A DNA stretch of 64,000 nt from Hevea brasiliensis (GCF_030052815.1 NC_079496.1:13531100-13595099); one strand, 5' to 3'; counted from the stretch's first letter, positions 1 to 13,205 are shown. Numbers and translations: made by a program. Notes: generated by a model not told the origin, from the letters alone.

Positions 1-3000
1 GAGTTGTGCAATATGTATTACTCCTTCAGCAGCTTCGTTTTGAGGAGTTGGGAGACGTTGATCAATCACATCCTTAAGTAGTGTAGTATGATTCATCTGT
101 GAAAGAGATGAAATGAAACCACCTGGATGTCTTCCCATTAGAATTTCAAGTGTCACCACACCAAAACTGTAAACATCGCATTTTTCATTGACGATCATGG
201 TGTAAGCTAACTCTGCAAAAATGTCCAGTCACATGTTAGCTTGGAGGTTTGCAGTGGCATTGTAAGTCATATAAAAAGCTTGATCTTAGATCACTTATTG
301 TAGTACTGCATTGATCTTAGTTTGCATGATTAGATCACTTATTGTAGTACTGCATTGATCTTAGTTTGCATGATTCTGACATTTGACAAATTTGGATTTA
401 ATTTAGGAAAGAAATGGAATTCTTACTAAATTATATTAGCTAATCTAGACGGAGCCAGAATTTAACAAAATTCCCTAACAATCTAGACAGCATTTTCCCT
501 AACAATGTTTCCAGGAAGGGAACCACAGCATTAATTGTGTAATGAAATTTCAGTAGAACAAATTATGTTTATCAATTGCACAATCTAATCGTCTTGCACT
601 TCATCAATCTGCACATGAACATGCCTTCATCTATGTGTAACCCATTTATAGGCACCAACTATATCAAGGATGTTATATGTGTTTGAGTTCATTTGCAGAA
701 GAGGTTCAGCTAAAAGGTAAAGTTTTTAAGATTATATTAAAAAAAAATGGATTAAGAAAATTTATTAACTTTATAATGATAAATAAATGAAGCCAAAGAA
801 TGTACCTGGTGCCGAGTACCCGAATGTGCCTGCAAATGAGGTCCAATTTGACGAGTCTGGCATTAAGATCCTAGCTGTTCCAAAATCAGAGACATGAGCC
901 TCAAACTCTGAATTCAATAGAACATTGTTACTGGAAATGTCTCGATGGATGATTGAAGGAGAGCAGTCATGGTGCATATAGGTCAATGCATTAGCTATTC
1001 CCTTAACAACATGTAGCCTCCTAAACCAATTCAACTCCACTGCTAGTTCTTCATTGCTTAAAATATTTCTTACACTTCCCCTTTCTATGAATTCATAAAC
1101 CAAAAATGAGAGTTTGGTGTGTGAACAAAAACCATGTAACTTCACAATATTTCGATGACGTATGTTTATCAATGCACAAATCTCACTTTTAAACGCTTTG
1201 AAATCAGCCATCTCTCCATTTTGTGACTGGTGAAGTTTCTTTACAGCAACCACTCGACCAGTTGGCAGCACAGCTTTGTAGACGATTCCATATCCTCCAA
1301 TCCCAACGCAATACTTGGGGTTGAACTCCTCTGTAGCCTTAACAATGTTTTCATATTGCATATCCTTATTACAACCCCACATTGCATAAATATCTTCACC
1401 ACTCGGCCCTTCCTCTGACTTAGCTTTTCTGTTTCTAATTCTTTGGTGGCGGCGAAAGAAACCCCCAACCAAGACAATAAATAGAAACAGACTACACACG
1501 ATGGTAATGACAACAACAGCAACCGGTTTACTATCTTTTTTTCTGATAGCTTTGTTGATTGCAACTAAGGCACAAGCCTCTAGTCCAGTGTTATTGCCAC
1601 ACAGGTGTCTGTTGTTTTGAAGTGCTTCAAATGGAGCCTGTTGAAAGGCTTTATTGTGGGGAATTGGGCCCTCTAACTTATTACAGGATATATTTACAAC
1701 ACTCAGGCTCGATAAATAATCAAAAGTAGTTGGAATGGAGCCTGAAAGTAAATTGTGGGAGAGGTTCAATGTCTCCATTCTTTGCAACTCACCAAGTTGT
1801 GGTGGTATCACTGCTGTTAACAAATTTTGACTGAGATCAAGACTTTCAAGAGTGCGTAAATTGCCCAACTCTACAGGAATACTCCCTGAGAATTTGTTCA
1901 TGCTGAGATTCAAGAACAATAGCTTTGAGCAATCTCCAAGCTGTTTGGGAATTGCTCCACTTAGATTGTTAGCTGCCAATTGAAGACGCTCAAGAACAGA
2001 TAATAATCCAATTTCTTCAGGAATGCCACCTGAAAGTTCGTTATCATCAAGAGAAAGTTCAAACAATGTTAACTTCCCCAATTCCTTTGGAATCTTCCCT
2101 GCAAGGTGATTTGATGAGAGATCAAGTAAATGCAATTGAGCTGCCATCCCGATGTCAGCTGGTATTGTACCAGAAATATTATTATTGGAGATTTTCAGCG
2201 TTGACAAGTTGCCAAAACCTTCCCATTTCCATGAAAGCTCACCATAGAATTTGTTATCGCCCAAATCCATGAAGTTCAACTGTGGGTATATGCCATAATA
2301 TTCAGATATGTTTCCAGTGAGTTGGTTGGCCTCAAGATGGAGTCTCAATAACCTGCTACAATTTCTCAGGCTTCTTGGGATGGGACCCGTGAAGTCATTT
2401 CCATGAATAGCAAAAGACTTGAGACCTCCACCAATGCATATGTCTTGTGGTAACTGGCCAGTGAATCTATTTGAATATATTATGAAAAGTTCCAAAAGAG
2501 TGAAGTTGTTCATCTCTAAAGGGAGAGTTCCAGAAAGGTCATTCATTTCAAGGAAGAGTCTAGTTAGCTTTGTCAACTTCCCAATTTCTCTAGGTAAGGA
2601 ATTCGAAAGTTGGTTATCAGTAAGATAAAGATAAGATAACGTTGTCAAGTTTCCTATAGAAGTAGGAATTGGACCAGTGAGATTATTATGTGACAAAGCA
2701 AGTTCTAAAAGTGATCTGAGCATGCCAATTTCTTGAGGTATGGAACCAGAAAGTTGGTTGCTATCAAGATAAAGAGCCCAAAGATTTGTCAAGTTACCTA
2801 TGGAAATTGGGATTATACCAGTGAGACTATTTCCTGAGAAAAAAATCTCAGTGACAAATTTCAACATTCCAAGTTCTTGAGGTAGGGAGCCTGAAAGTTG
2901 GTTCCTTTGAATGTAGAGAATTGGCAATGCTGTCAAATTCCCTATAGAAGCTGGTATTGTACCAGTGAGAAAATTGTCTGATAAATCAATATACGTGAGA

Positions 3001-3476
3001 GAATTCAACGTCCCAATTTCTTGGGGAATGGAACCAGAGATTTCATTGACAGAAAAATCAAGGATTTTGAGCTTGGATAGATTGCCAATATGGGAAGGAA
3101 TGTTCCCATGGAAAGAGTTATTACTAAGGTTAAGCGTGACAAGATTGGGAAATGATGGAAAGCTGAAACTCTGAAGCGTACCTTCCAAACCAGAATCTGT
3201 AAGGCTTATATTGGAGACACTTCCTGCCTCATTGCAGTGGATACCGAACCAATTGCAGGGTCTGCCAGCAGTAGTATTCCAAGAAGACAGGAAATATTGG
3301 CTTTGATTATCAAGAGAGGCCTTCCATCTCAGAAGAGAATCTGCTTCTGCTTCTTCAGTTTGAACAGCAGCACGGGATGCAGAAGTAAGAACATGAACAG
3401 AAAATACTAGTAAAGGAATAAGATGGAAAAGGAGTGAGGAAAATAAGCGGACTAATTTCTGTAGTATGGAAGCCAT
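1..3476 (-). CDS. MIK2-like LRR receptor kinase (3' end outside window)
   Basis: A plasma-membrane receptor kinase. Exon 1 is 3476-806 and exon 2 is 212 to beyond position 1, joined by a GT-AG intron at 805-213 that splits the Glu codon of the kinase APE motif (CCA-G|AG). Exon 1 encodes a signal peptide (about residues 1-36), an LRR N-cap with PCNWFGIHC, about 21 plant-type LRRs (NxLxGxIP pattern, residues about 95-615), a transmembrane helix near 645-670, then the kinase: Gly loop [16 protein letters not shown] lysine, [11 protein letters not shown] and DFGTA. Exon 2 continues [18 protein letters not shown] with no stop. HRD, DFG and the lysine are present, so it is a probable active RD kinase. 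Related Arabidopsis MIK2 proteins sense peptide signals in immunity and root growth; that role is inferred from family resemblance only. The start is the first ATG before the signal peptide. No disabling change is seen. Confidence 0.93.
213..805 (-). other. intron of the LRR receptor kinase gene
   Basis: A 593-bp AT-rich intron. On the minus strand it starts GTACATTC after CCAG and ends TTTTTGCAG before AGTTAGCT. Splicing restores the kinase reading frame across APE-LAYT. It contains a perfect 44-bp tandem duplication (287-330 and 331-374). Confidence 0.9.
287..374. repeat. 44-bp perfect tandem duplication in intron
   Basis: The unit beginning TAGATCACTTATTG at 287 is repeated exactly from 331. 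It lies inside the receptor-kinase intron and has no effect on coding sequence. Confidence 0.85.
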
Positions 3477-3613
3477 AAACTGTGAGGATGGAGAGATGGG
3501 TAAAAAAGAAAATGGGGATTGAGAGGCAATGACCGAAGAAGATATGCAGAGAAATTTCTGTCATTACCTAGTGGGTGTCGTGGTCGCCATCATCACGGTA
3601 CAATATATATTGA

Positions 3614-3621
3614 GATTTATA
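3614..3621 (-). promoter_or_regulatory. candidate TATA box of the receptor kinase gene
   Basis: TATAAATC on the minus strand, 138 bp upstream of the ATG. A second AT-rich stretch (ATATATATT, 3603-3611) lies just downstream of it on that strand. The stretch between it and the ATG is a plausible short CT-rich 5' UTR. Position and motif only; no transcript data. Confidence 0.35.
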
Positions 3622-3875
3622 CATAAGATAGATAAAATTTATATATTTATCTCTTTAATTTATAATAAATTAAATTTAAACAATTTTTCCCATATATTAA
3701 TTGGTGTTGGACTGTTATTGAATTCACAGCCTCAATGTCGGATTTTGTCAGGATTTTTTTTTTAATTTACTTGACAATGAAAGCAATGCAACTTGCAAGC
3801 AAGTTTCAAAGAAAACAAGAAGGTGTTTTGATTTACATGCTATAATTTATTGTGTGAGAAAGAGTTTTCTATCTA

Positions 3876-5505
3876 ATTAATTTTTATTAATGCCACTCAA
3901 GGATTATTATTTTTATTATTATTATTTTATTTGAAGTGTAGGCCTGTATAGTGAAACAGTCAAAAGGGAATTGTGGATTTGTATGTCATCGTAGTAACTC
4001 TCATAAACTGTAATCGTAGGGGATTAATGGGAATCAAACAAATTGAGTAACGTTCCAGCCGATTTCAGTTTATACTCGATTGTGATTAGAGTTTAATCCA
4101 ATTCAATTCTGATTTTTTATGATTTCGATTAAAAAATGTTTTGATTCACGTGGTGTCTTCTAAAGATGTCACTTATTTATTTATTTATTTATTTTTAAAT
4201 AATTTGAATGGACTGAAATTGATGGCTCAAGCCACTAGTTTTTTTAATTTAGAATGTCTTTTATGATTTCTTAGTTTCATATAAAATAAAATTATTTTTT
4301 TAAAAAATAAACTGATTTAATATAAATTTACAATTTATCTTGTAAAATTTTTATGAAATTATATATTTTTTTTAAAGTAAAGTAGTTAATTATAAAATAT
4401 TTATCAACTTAATAGAAAAAAATAAATTTTTTTAAAAAATACATATAATATTTTTTAATAATATTAAAAATATTAATTATAGATAAGATTAAATAAGGTA
4501 TATTCATATATTATTTCACATTTAAAATATATGATTTTTATTAAAATTTATGATATTAGAGAAAATATTATAGTTTAACACAATTTTACAACTAACCTCA
4601 CAATATTTAAACAAAATGATATTATTTTCTATAAAGAAATTAATTGTGAAAGATTTATTAACTTAACATTAAAAAAAAATATATTGTTTACTGTAAAATA
4701 AGAAAAACACAGCTAAACATTTTTTTAGTGATACTATAAAAATTTATTAGTTAAGATAATAAATTTTCCCTATTAGATGATTCGAAAGTAATTTGTTTTT
4801 TTTTTTTTAATCCGTAGGGAGATTAAATTGAGCTGCTCAAAGGGTTTACCGACCAAATTACAAATAATTTAACAATAAAAAAATTGCTGGACGATATAAT
4901 AAAATCAAACTGGAGACTTTTCAATTTTTTAAAACTTACAAAAAAATAGATCAGAAAATTGAGCCGAGACTTATTTAAATGATGCAAAAAAGTAGATCTC
5001 CCTGACTTCCTCTGCTGGACCTCTTAAAACTCTTTTTTCGCTATATCTCCTTTCCTGCTTAATTTCTACTTTGGAACGTCGACTAAGCTACCGTATGAGA
5101 ATGGGATGTGCAACGATTGGGAGAACATTAACTTGCGCACAACCCGCAAACTAAGTTATCTAGAATGACAAGCACAGGACTGAGTAATTTGACAGTGACA
5201 CTTGCAAATTGACTTGCATTTTCAAGGCATGCATTTGTCGGTTCTGTGGCCAGAGTCTTCCACGAAGAAACACATGTGTTTACCCAAAATAAAAGAAGAA
5301 CGAATATTCCTTCACTGAAAAATACTGTAGCTAAGATTTTTCTGGACAAAGGATTCTATTTTTCTACGAGGAATTTTTTTTTTTTTCCTTTTTCTTTATA
5401 GGGGTGGAGCGGGAGATTCCAACTAAATATATGTGAATGCGATGGAGTCGATATTTCTTGTGGAAAGGGTGAAATAACCCATCAACTTGCTATTTATATT
5501 GAATT
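3876..5505. repeat. segmental duplication, copy D1
   Basis: AT-rich non-coding DNA whose landmarks recur in the same order at 8731-10190: a TTA-rich simple stretch, a run containing GTAGGGGATTAAT, a segment near 4981 beginning GATGCAAAAAAGTAGATC, and a conserved block at about 5070-5345 containing AACGTCGACTAAGCTACCG and GGCATGCATTTGTCGGTTC. Offsets between copies vary from about 4.4 to 4.9 kb because of indels. No convincing ORF. It lies upstream of the receptor-kinase gene, so it may hold part of its promoter region; that is inference. Confidence 0.7.
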
Positions 5506-6205
5506 TTCAATTAATAATTAACCTAATAAATTTTATTAATTTAGTCCATCATTAATTATTATAAATCCTTCTAAAAAATATTTCTTCATTTTAAGATAAT
5601 TGATTTTTAAAATACTTTTTATTTTATTTATATGTATTTTTATGTTATTTTATAATGTTTTTCTTTTTAGAAAATTATTTTTTTTTGTGTTGTTATTTTT
5701 ACCATACATTTTTTTTATTTTTTATAGTGATAATGGTATTCTAGATGTTTTATTACTATTTAACATTTCATTATATAATCTATTAAAGAATAATATTGAG
5801 AAAAAATTTTCTAGGTGTTTTATTGCTATTTACTATTTCTTATACAATTACATACAATTTTAAACTTTTGTCTAAAAGGAGAGCGTCATTTGGATTTTTA
5901 AAATAATATTGATGAGTTACATGGAGTGATTAAATGAATTAATAATTTGCCTAATATAAAGTTAATATCATTATTAGTATATTATTAAAAATATATTATT
6001 TATTTTTTTTAATTTTTAAATTCATATTAAAAAAAATGTTCACCCTCAACATCCCCTGGGTATGTCACTAATACATGCAAATTAAAGTTAATATCATTAT
6101 TAGTATATTATTAAAAAAAATATTATTTAATTTTTTTACTTTTTAAATTCGTATTTTAAAAAAGAAATGTTTGCTAGCAGCATTGTGTAGGTATATCGCT
6201 AATAT
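5506..6205. mobile_element. Helitron-like AT-rich repeat, copy H1 (two 3' ends)
   Basis: Non-coding AT-rich DNA starting near TCAATTAATAATTAACC and matching 8142-8718. It contains two diverged copies of one 3' terminus: a block ending GGTATGTCACTAA|T (about 6036-6071) and one ending GGTATATCGCTAA|T (about 6166-6201). A CTRR end followed by T, with a weak hairpin just before it, is the Helitron signature. No Rep/helicase coding is present, so it would be non-autonomous. Other non-autonomous repeats remain possible. Confidence 0.4.
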
Positions 6206-7890
6206 AACATTATTTTCGTTCATCACGTTCCCTGTTCATAGTACTGTAGCAAATGTTGTAAATACTCCAACTTTCAAGCTTTCTTTCCCTTTTCTTTGTT
6301 CCATAGAATATATATATATATATATAGCGACCATGTTCCACAGCATAAGTATAGGCTCAACATGCAAAATGACGTCGTTTTGTTCTTCAGCTTCCCACTT
6401 TGATAATTTCCCATGCATCATTCATGCATGCGTTCGGATACTCTTTCCTAGTTGCAGCACGCTTTTGTACCCTCCCTCTTGACTTCTTCCCACACTTCTT
6501 TTGTTCCCATAAAATATTCTCTTCTCAAGTCATCCCAATTGACTTTCAAGCTTTTGTATCTATTTAAGCATTTCCTTGCACACTTGCCAACCATGCTATT
6601 ATACCATTTTTAGCATCTCTTTGTATCTTCGGCTACCATGCTTTTGTACCATTTAAAGCATCTCCTTGCATCCTTTCCCACTTGCATGCCATGAGAGTGT
6701 GTCCTCCCGTTGGCATTTTTATTGTTGGTGTTTCCATTTTCTGAACTTTTCACTTTTAAACCTTTCATTTCTAAAGTCCAGGCTGGTGATATTCACTTTT
6801 CACTTTGAAAGTTTACACTCATGCATTTCAAACTGTTGGTAGTAAAATTTCTTTTCTCCTTTGTTGGTCAGTGAAGTTTAAAAAGATTCCATCAGTACGC
6901 TATTACTTGACTTCTTTCTTTTAAATTTTAAATTTTATATATTCCTAGTTCCCATACTACAATATTTTTACAATCTCTTCCGTTCTTTTCAGTGTTTTTA
7001 TCATAAAATGCTTCTTTTTGTTGCAGTATTCTAGGGGAAAAAAAAAACTCAACTATCAAGTATAAACTTTTCCAGTGAATATTATACATCATATTATTTT
7101 GTTATATTTATTCCTTTTATTGTGATTGTGTGTTTCATTCGACCAATGTAATATCACCCATTCATTATATTGCCCTTACATTTTGTGCTGTGTATGTTTT
7201 TTTATTCTTAAAGGGACCTAGATTTGTGGACGTTGATATGCGTTTAGCCCCCATGTACACAAATCGATGTTGATATAAGGCATAAATGGCTTGATATCGA
7301 TTATACATATTTTTAACTACCTTTTTTCCCAATGCAACTTCAAAAAAAAAAAAAAAAAAAGGGAGAGAGAGAACATTCACCCTTTGAGGAGAGAGAGAGA
7401 GAGTTCTTTAAACAATTTGAATAGTTAAAAATTAAAGGGATAATTACACCCTGAGTATTTGACAAATTAGCTAATAAAAAAAAATGCTTTCCTTTAAACA
7501 TTAAAAATATATAAATATTTATTTAATATTGGAGAGGGAAAGAGATTGATAGAGAGAGAGACCGTGAGGTAGAGATAGAGATAGGGAAAGGGAGATAGAG
7601 AGAGAGTCTTTTTAAATAGTTTAAACAACTAGAAAATGAATGGCTAATTGCATCGTGGATATTTGACAAGTAATAAAAAATACCTTCCTTTGAACATTAA
7701 AAATGTATAAATAATTATTTAATACTATTTTAATGCAAAAAATTTGTTATTTTAAAAGGAACTTGGGAATTGAACTTCATATGCACATTTTCTAAGTAGC
7801 TTATGATATTGAAAAATTTATAACTTAGGTTACAAGAACAATTCATTAAAGAGTCTTGTAAATCTCTTGAAATTTTAGATACACCTTGAA
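6206..7890. other. intergenic stretch without recognised genes
   Basis: AT-rich, with pyrimidine-rich stretches at 6460-6700, a short (AT)n at 6308-6327, poly-A followed by (GA)n at 7341-7402 and a GA-rich stretch at 7531-7606. A segment of about 130 bp containing TATTTGACAA and ACATTAAAAAT occurs twice, at about 7405-7535 and 7612-7735, each preceded by a GA-rich tract. No ORF with coding character was found on either strand. Confidence 0.6.
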
Positions 7891-8141
7891 AAAGTGACAA
7901 TAATTTTTCCAAGTGTTTTATTGCTATTTACTATTTCTTATACAATCACATAGAGTTTTAAACTTCTGTATATAAGAAGAGAGTTATTTGGATCTTTAAA
8001 AAAATACTGATGAGCTACATTGGGTGATTAAATGAATTAATGATTTCCCAATAAATATTATTGATTTACCCCATTGCAAAGTATTATAAATCCTTTAGAA
8101 AAATCTTCCTTTCTAGATATTTGGTTTTTAAGCTATTCTTA

Positions 8142-8718
8142 AAATCAATTAGTAATTAACCTAATAAATTTTATTAATTTAGTCCATTGTTAAGTGTTAT
8201 AAATCTTTTTAAAAAAATTTTCTTTCTTTCAAGATAATCGGTTTTTAAAATACTTTTTATATTATTTATCTGTATTTTTATGTTGTTTTGTAATTTCTTT
8301 CTTTTTAGGAGATTATTGTTATTTGTTTTGTGTTATTCTTTTTACTGTATAATTTTTTTTTGGTAGTGATAAATGGTATTCTAAATATTTTATTGTTGTT
8401 TAATATTTCATTGTATAATCTATTAAAGAATAATATTGAGAATAATTTTTCTAGGTGTTTTATTGTTATTTACTATTTCTTATACAATTACATACAATTT
8501 TAAACTTCGTATAAAAGAAGAGTATCATTTGGATTTTTTTAAAAAATATTGATGAACTGCATAGAGTGATCAAATGAATTAATAATTTATCTAATACATA
8601 CAAATTAAAGTTAATATCATTAGTAGTATATTATTAAAAATATATATTATTCATTTTTTTTTACTTTTTAAATTCGTATTTAAAAAAAAAAATGTTTACT
8701 CATAGCATCGCGCTGGTA
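8142..8718. mobile_element. Helitron-like AT-rich repeat, copy H2
   Basis: Matches H1 over about 550 bp. It begins A|TCAATTAGTAATTAACC and ends GCGCTGGTATATCACTAG|T, giving TC...CTAG termini between A and T, as expected for a Helitron. A partial third copy (about 7895-8140) abuts it on the left. No ORF. Confidence 0.42.
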
Positions 8719-8730
8719 TATCACTAGTAC

Positions 8731-9753
8731 AACTAATTTTTATTAATGCCACTCAAGAATTATTATTATTATTATTATTATTATTTAAAGTGTGGGCCTG
8801 CATGGTGAAAGAGTCAAACGGAAGTTTTGGATTTGTATTTTAATATATCGTAGTGACTCCTATAAGCTGTAATCATAGGGGATTAATAGGAATCAAATAA
8901 TAAGTTGGGTAACGTGTCAGTCGATTTCAATTTATACTCGATTTTGATTGGATTTTCATCCAATTCAATTCTTATTTTTTATTATTTCGATTGAAAAATG
9001 ATTTGATCTACGTGGTATCTTCTAAAGATGCCACTTATTTAAAAAAAAATTATTTGAATCAACTGAAATTAATAATTCAAACCACTAATTTTAATATAAC
9101 TTTAATTTTAGATGTTTTTTTTATGATTGCTTAATTTCATATAAAAATTTATTATTATTTCTTTATTAGATGGTCTGAAAAATGATTTTTTTTTTTTAAT
9201 CTACAGGTAGATTAAATTGAGCTGCCTAAAGGGTTTACCATACCAAATTACAAATAATTTGAAAAAAATTAATGGACGATAAAAAAAAATTAAATTGGAG
9301 ACTTTTCGATCTTTTAAAACTTACAAAAAAGTAGATCAGGAAATTCAACCAAGACTAATTTAAATGATGCAAAAAAGTAGATCTCCCTGACTTCCTCTGC
9401 TTGACCCCTTGCTCTTTTTTTTTGCTATGTCTCCTTTCCTGCTTAATTTCTTCTTTGGAACGTCGACTAAGCTACCGTATGAGAATGGGATGTGCAACGA
9501 TTGGGAGAATATTAACTTATGCACAACCCACAAACTAAGTTATCTAGAATGACAAGCACAGGACTGAGTAATTTGATGGTGACAATTGCATATTGGCCTG
9601 AATTTTCAAGGCATGCATTTGTCGGTTCTGGGGCCAGAGCCTTCCACGAAGAAGCACGTGTTTACCCACAACAAAAGAAGAATGAATAATCCGTCAGTGA
9701 AAAAGTCTATGGCTAAGATTTTTCTCGACAAAGGATGCTACTTTTCCACTAGG

Positions 9754-9808
<55 letters not shown>

Positions 9809-10035
9809 CCCACAAACTAAGTTATCTAGAATGACAAGCACGGGACTGAGTAATTTGATGGTAACAATTGCAAATTGGCTTGAATTTTCAAGGCATGCAT
9901 TTGTCAGTTCTGTGGCCAGAGTCTTCCGCGAAGAAACACGTGTTTATCCACAACAAAAGAAGAATGAATAGTCCTTCACTGAAAAAGTCTATAGCTAAGA
10001 TTTTTCTCGACAAAGGATGCTACTTTTCCACTAGG

Positions 10036-10092
<57 letters not shown>

Positions 10093-10190
10093 GTGGATTG
10101 GGAGATTCCAACTAAATATATGTAGGTGTAATGAAGTCAATATTTCTTGTGGAAAGTGTGAAATAACCTATCTAGCTTCTATTTATATAG
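8731..10190. repeat. segmental duplication, copy D2, with internal tandem duplication
   Basis: Partner of D1. The conserved block is itself duplicated in tandem: about 9528-9767 and 9807-10050 both run from CACAAACTAAGTTATCTAG to an (AT)n tract. The copies differ by point changes and by the lengths of the AT tracts. The short ORFs that can be drawn here only read through the repeat into Ile-Tyr runs and are not credible genes. Confidence 0.7.
9758..9807. repeat. (AT)n microsatellite
   Basis: About 24 AT dinucleotides directly after the first tandem copy of the D2 block; a second (AT)n at 10040-10072 followed by (GA)n to 10092 closes the second copy. Confidence 0.9.
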
Positions 10191-11070
10191 AACTTTCATG
10201 AGTTGATATGGTTGTCTTGGGATGACCAAAAAAAAAATGGCAAAGATTGGGCTGCTTTTCTTTTTTCTTTTAGAAGTAAAATATATTAACTAAGAAATAG
10301 GAAAAACTTAGTATAGATATCGTCGATTAAGACTAAATGTGTAACACCTTTCACTCGATTATAGTGTAATCGAGCAAGGTATATCACACTTGGTATCAAA
10401 GCACCCTTTTTTATTTTACCTTATTCATTTAATAATTTTGAACTCGTTATATTTTAAAATAATTCATATTCTTTGGATAAACTAACAGAGTTTTCCCTAT
10501 TTTATTATCGTTTAGCGTATTTTACTATTTACCTATTTAAAAATCTCAACAATATTTTTTATACAATAATTCATCCATACTCATATCATCATTTCAAAAA
10601 TCATTATGCAATTCAAATCCATACTCATTTGTGCAAAATTCATTCATGCTTATTACATATATCAAAATTCTCAATTTTATTAGTTTACATAATTTGCAAA
10701 CTAATTACATAAATTCATAATTTACATCAGGTGCATATTTCATACAATTTCCTAATTTTCATTACAATTTAATAAATAATTAAAATGCACAAATTACATA
10801 ATATAACTAATGTGAGCCCTATCTACATGCATTGCTGAGGAGGTGACAACTTTGAGCACTTCTGACACTTCTGCAGATCTGACTCTAAAAATCCTAGTCT
10901 AATATCCACTGGGCTTTATCTTCAGTACTTGCGCGAGGAAACAAATCCATCGCGCTAAGCATTACTGCTTGGTGATGCAATAATGTAACAAAGAAAATAA
11001 TATACAAATAAAGAAAGAAATGGATTATACTTTGGATACTCTGGAATTTAATCTAATTTGATATAATACT

Positions 11071-12780
11071 TGATGGGTGTCGAATCCACCAGAAATTAAA
11101 TTAACTGAAATTACCAAGTATGAAATATTTTCTGCAGTAAGTGGTGAATCCAGTTCGAACCCTAGAGACTGAATCATTAAATTTCGTGCGCTTGTGTAAT
11201 GGAAAAAAGAAACAAAGGTTGAGGGGGTTAATTCACAATCCAAAGAAGAAATCAAAAATCCAAAATTAAGATTTAAAAATAAGAAACTCTCCAATTAAAC
11301 AAACTTCAGTCCAAAGTAATTCGCATTCCAATGCATTGATTTGATCATAGACAAAAGAAATACAATTATATCTTATTGAATATTTAACATAGATTTACCA
11401 AATAGCGAGGTAAACCCCTGACTTCCCTATACTCATCAATTCGAGCCCAACACTCTTATTGACTCTAATTATTAACTGAGTTTGTATTAAGCAATCCTCA
11501 TCAAATTAATAACTGCTTTAAGAAAAGGAATTAGTTAAGCTGAACAACAATTTATGAAGCATAAATTATTTAATCCACCCTATTGTTTCCTTAGGTTATT
11601 ATAAAAAACTTGGATCATAATTAATAAAACCTAATTGCTACTCATGTTCAATCTTACACAACAATTACAGATTATGAAGATGAACTAGCAATTGATCAAA
11701 TCAAACAATTAACTAATATGCCTTTTTAGCAAATCATTCAACAGATCAAAAATAATTAAATCAGAAAATAATAGATATTCAAAAAGACATAAATTAAATT
11801 AAGAACCTAGTCTCACAAATCATACATAAGAACTTGAATCCCTTGAACTAAATTAAAAACTTAGCCACTCATGTTCATGGCTTACAGAAAAAATAAAGAA
11901 AGATAAAAAAGAAATCTAAAAAGAAAGAATAGAGAACGAAAGCCTTCAATGGAGAACGAATGTCTGAATTGTGATGCTCTTAGCTGCTACCCAAAGACGT
12001 ATTTATAGTAAGAAAACCTAATCCCAAAGATAGGAACCAAACCAAACTAGGAAAGGTTTTGAAATTCAAGATGCAAATTTTCAGCCTGCATTCATGTTTC
12101 TGGAATCAAGGCACATTTTCAGTAACTTTCTTTCCGAATTTGCCTCTGTACTCTTCAGAAAAGTTGTAGCCCTATTTCTTAGTTTTCCAACGGGTACTCA
12201 TGGACCCAAATCCGAGGTCTACAGCCTAAGTTATAGCCCAAAAACTGGGACTGATTCAGTCAGATGGTCCAGCCCATTGTGACGACTTCATTGCCATTTT
12301 TGACAATTAAAATGGCCTCATCTCTCATCCAGCCCTTCATAGAAGTTGTAGAGGTGGCTCTTAAGGTTCAATTGAGCTTGGCCTTGCTTCATTTAGACCT
12401 CTGAAACTCTAGATACAAAATAAATACTGAAACTGGTCGTGACCCATCGAGTCTGAGCTTTTGCAATAGATCCATAGCTCATTTTGTCAACCTTGGAGAC
12501 TGATTTGGGCTTTGGTCCCTCTTTATCATTTGAAGTGCTCTATCTTAGATTTTCAATGGATTAAACAACAATCAATTTGGAGGCCCACAACTTTAGAAAC
12601 ACCTGAAAAATACAGCAAATGTCAAACACTAAAAATTTCTCCAATTAACACAATTATTCCACAACTATCTAAAAATATGTCTAAATGATAAATATATTTT
12701 AACCAACTGAATTAAATATAAAAACACACTAAAAACACTAAATGTGATGGGAGTAAAATTAATAAATTATGCACTTATCA
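11071..12780 (-). mobile_element. Athila-like solo LTR, 1710 bp
   Basis: Plus-strand ends TGATGGGTGTCG and GCACTTATCA; on the minus strand this reads TGATAAGTGC ... CACCCATCA. It is flanked by the 5-bp TSD ATACT (11066-11070 and 12781-12785). It interrupts the large Tekay-type solo LTR: the sequences on both sides rejoin to match the uninterrupted copy at about 18.6-18.7 kb. No coding capacity. The TGATAAGTGC start resembles Athila-lineage LTRs, but it is not the same family as the element at 42381. Confidence 0.8.
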
Positions 12781-13205
12781 ATACTTCTAGTATCAACTAT
12801 CTTTCGTTCTAATTTATTCCTCTTAAGAAGCAATTTATTCCTAAATTCACATTAGTAATATACTTATATCTCTTTTGCAAATCTTTTTAGCATTTCATTC
12901 AATACTTTCTATGTTATCGTAGATTATTTCATAATAATTAAATTTTAATATCGTTCCAATTCATTTCAATTCTTTCTACTAAATAACCAATCTAATTTAT
13001 TTTAAATATTCTTACTCATTTATTTAATTGCTAATATTTTTAGTTGCTAATATTCTTAACTCATTTCAATAAATTTTACTGCCCAAGTAACCTATGACAG
13101 GCTGATTAAATTGGATAACGGGTTATTGACACTGGACATCGCGGTGCCTCGGGCCGTCATACCATGGGACGTGAAATGCGAAATGTCAACCACGTATGCA
13201 ATCAG

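Noticed and set aside
9586..10074. Two plus-strand ORFs ending in Ile-Tyr runs
   Set aside because: They read through a duplicated non-coding block into (AT)n; the Ile-Tyr tail is the microsatellite translated. The matching D1 copy has no such frame.
10388..10408. TTGGTATCAAAGCACCC near 10.39 kb as a Met-tRNA primer site
   Set aside because: It lies about 50 bp inside the left end of the host solo LTR, in a minus-strand element, and aligns with ordinary LTR sequence of the copy at 17974; the resemblance is chance.
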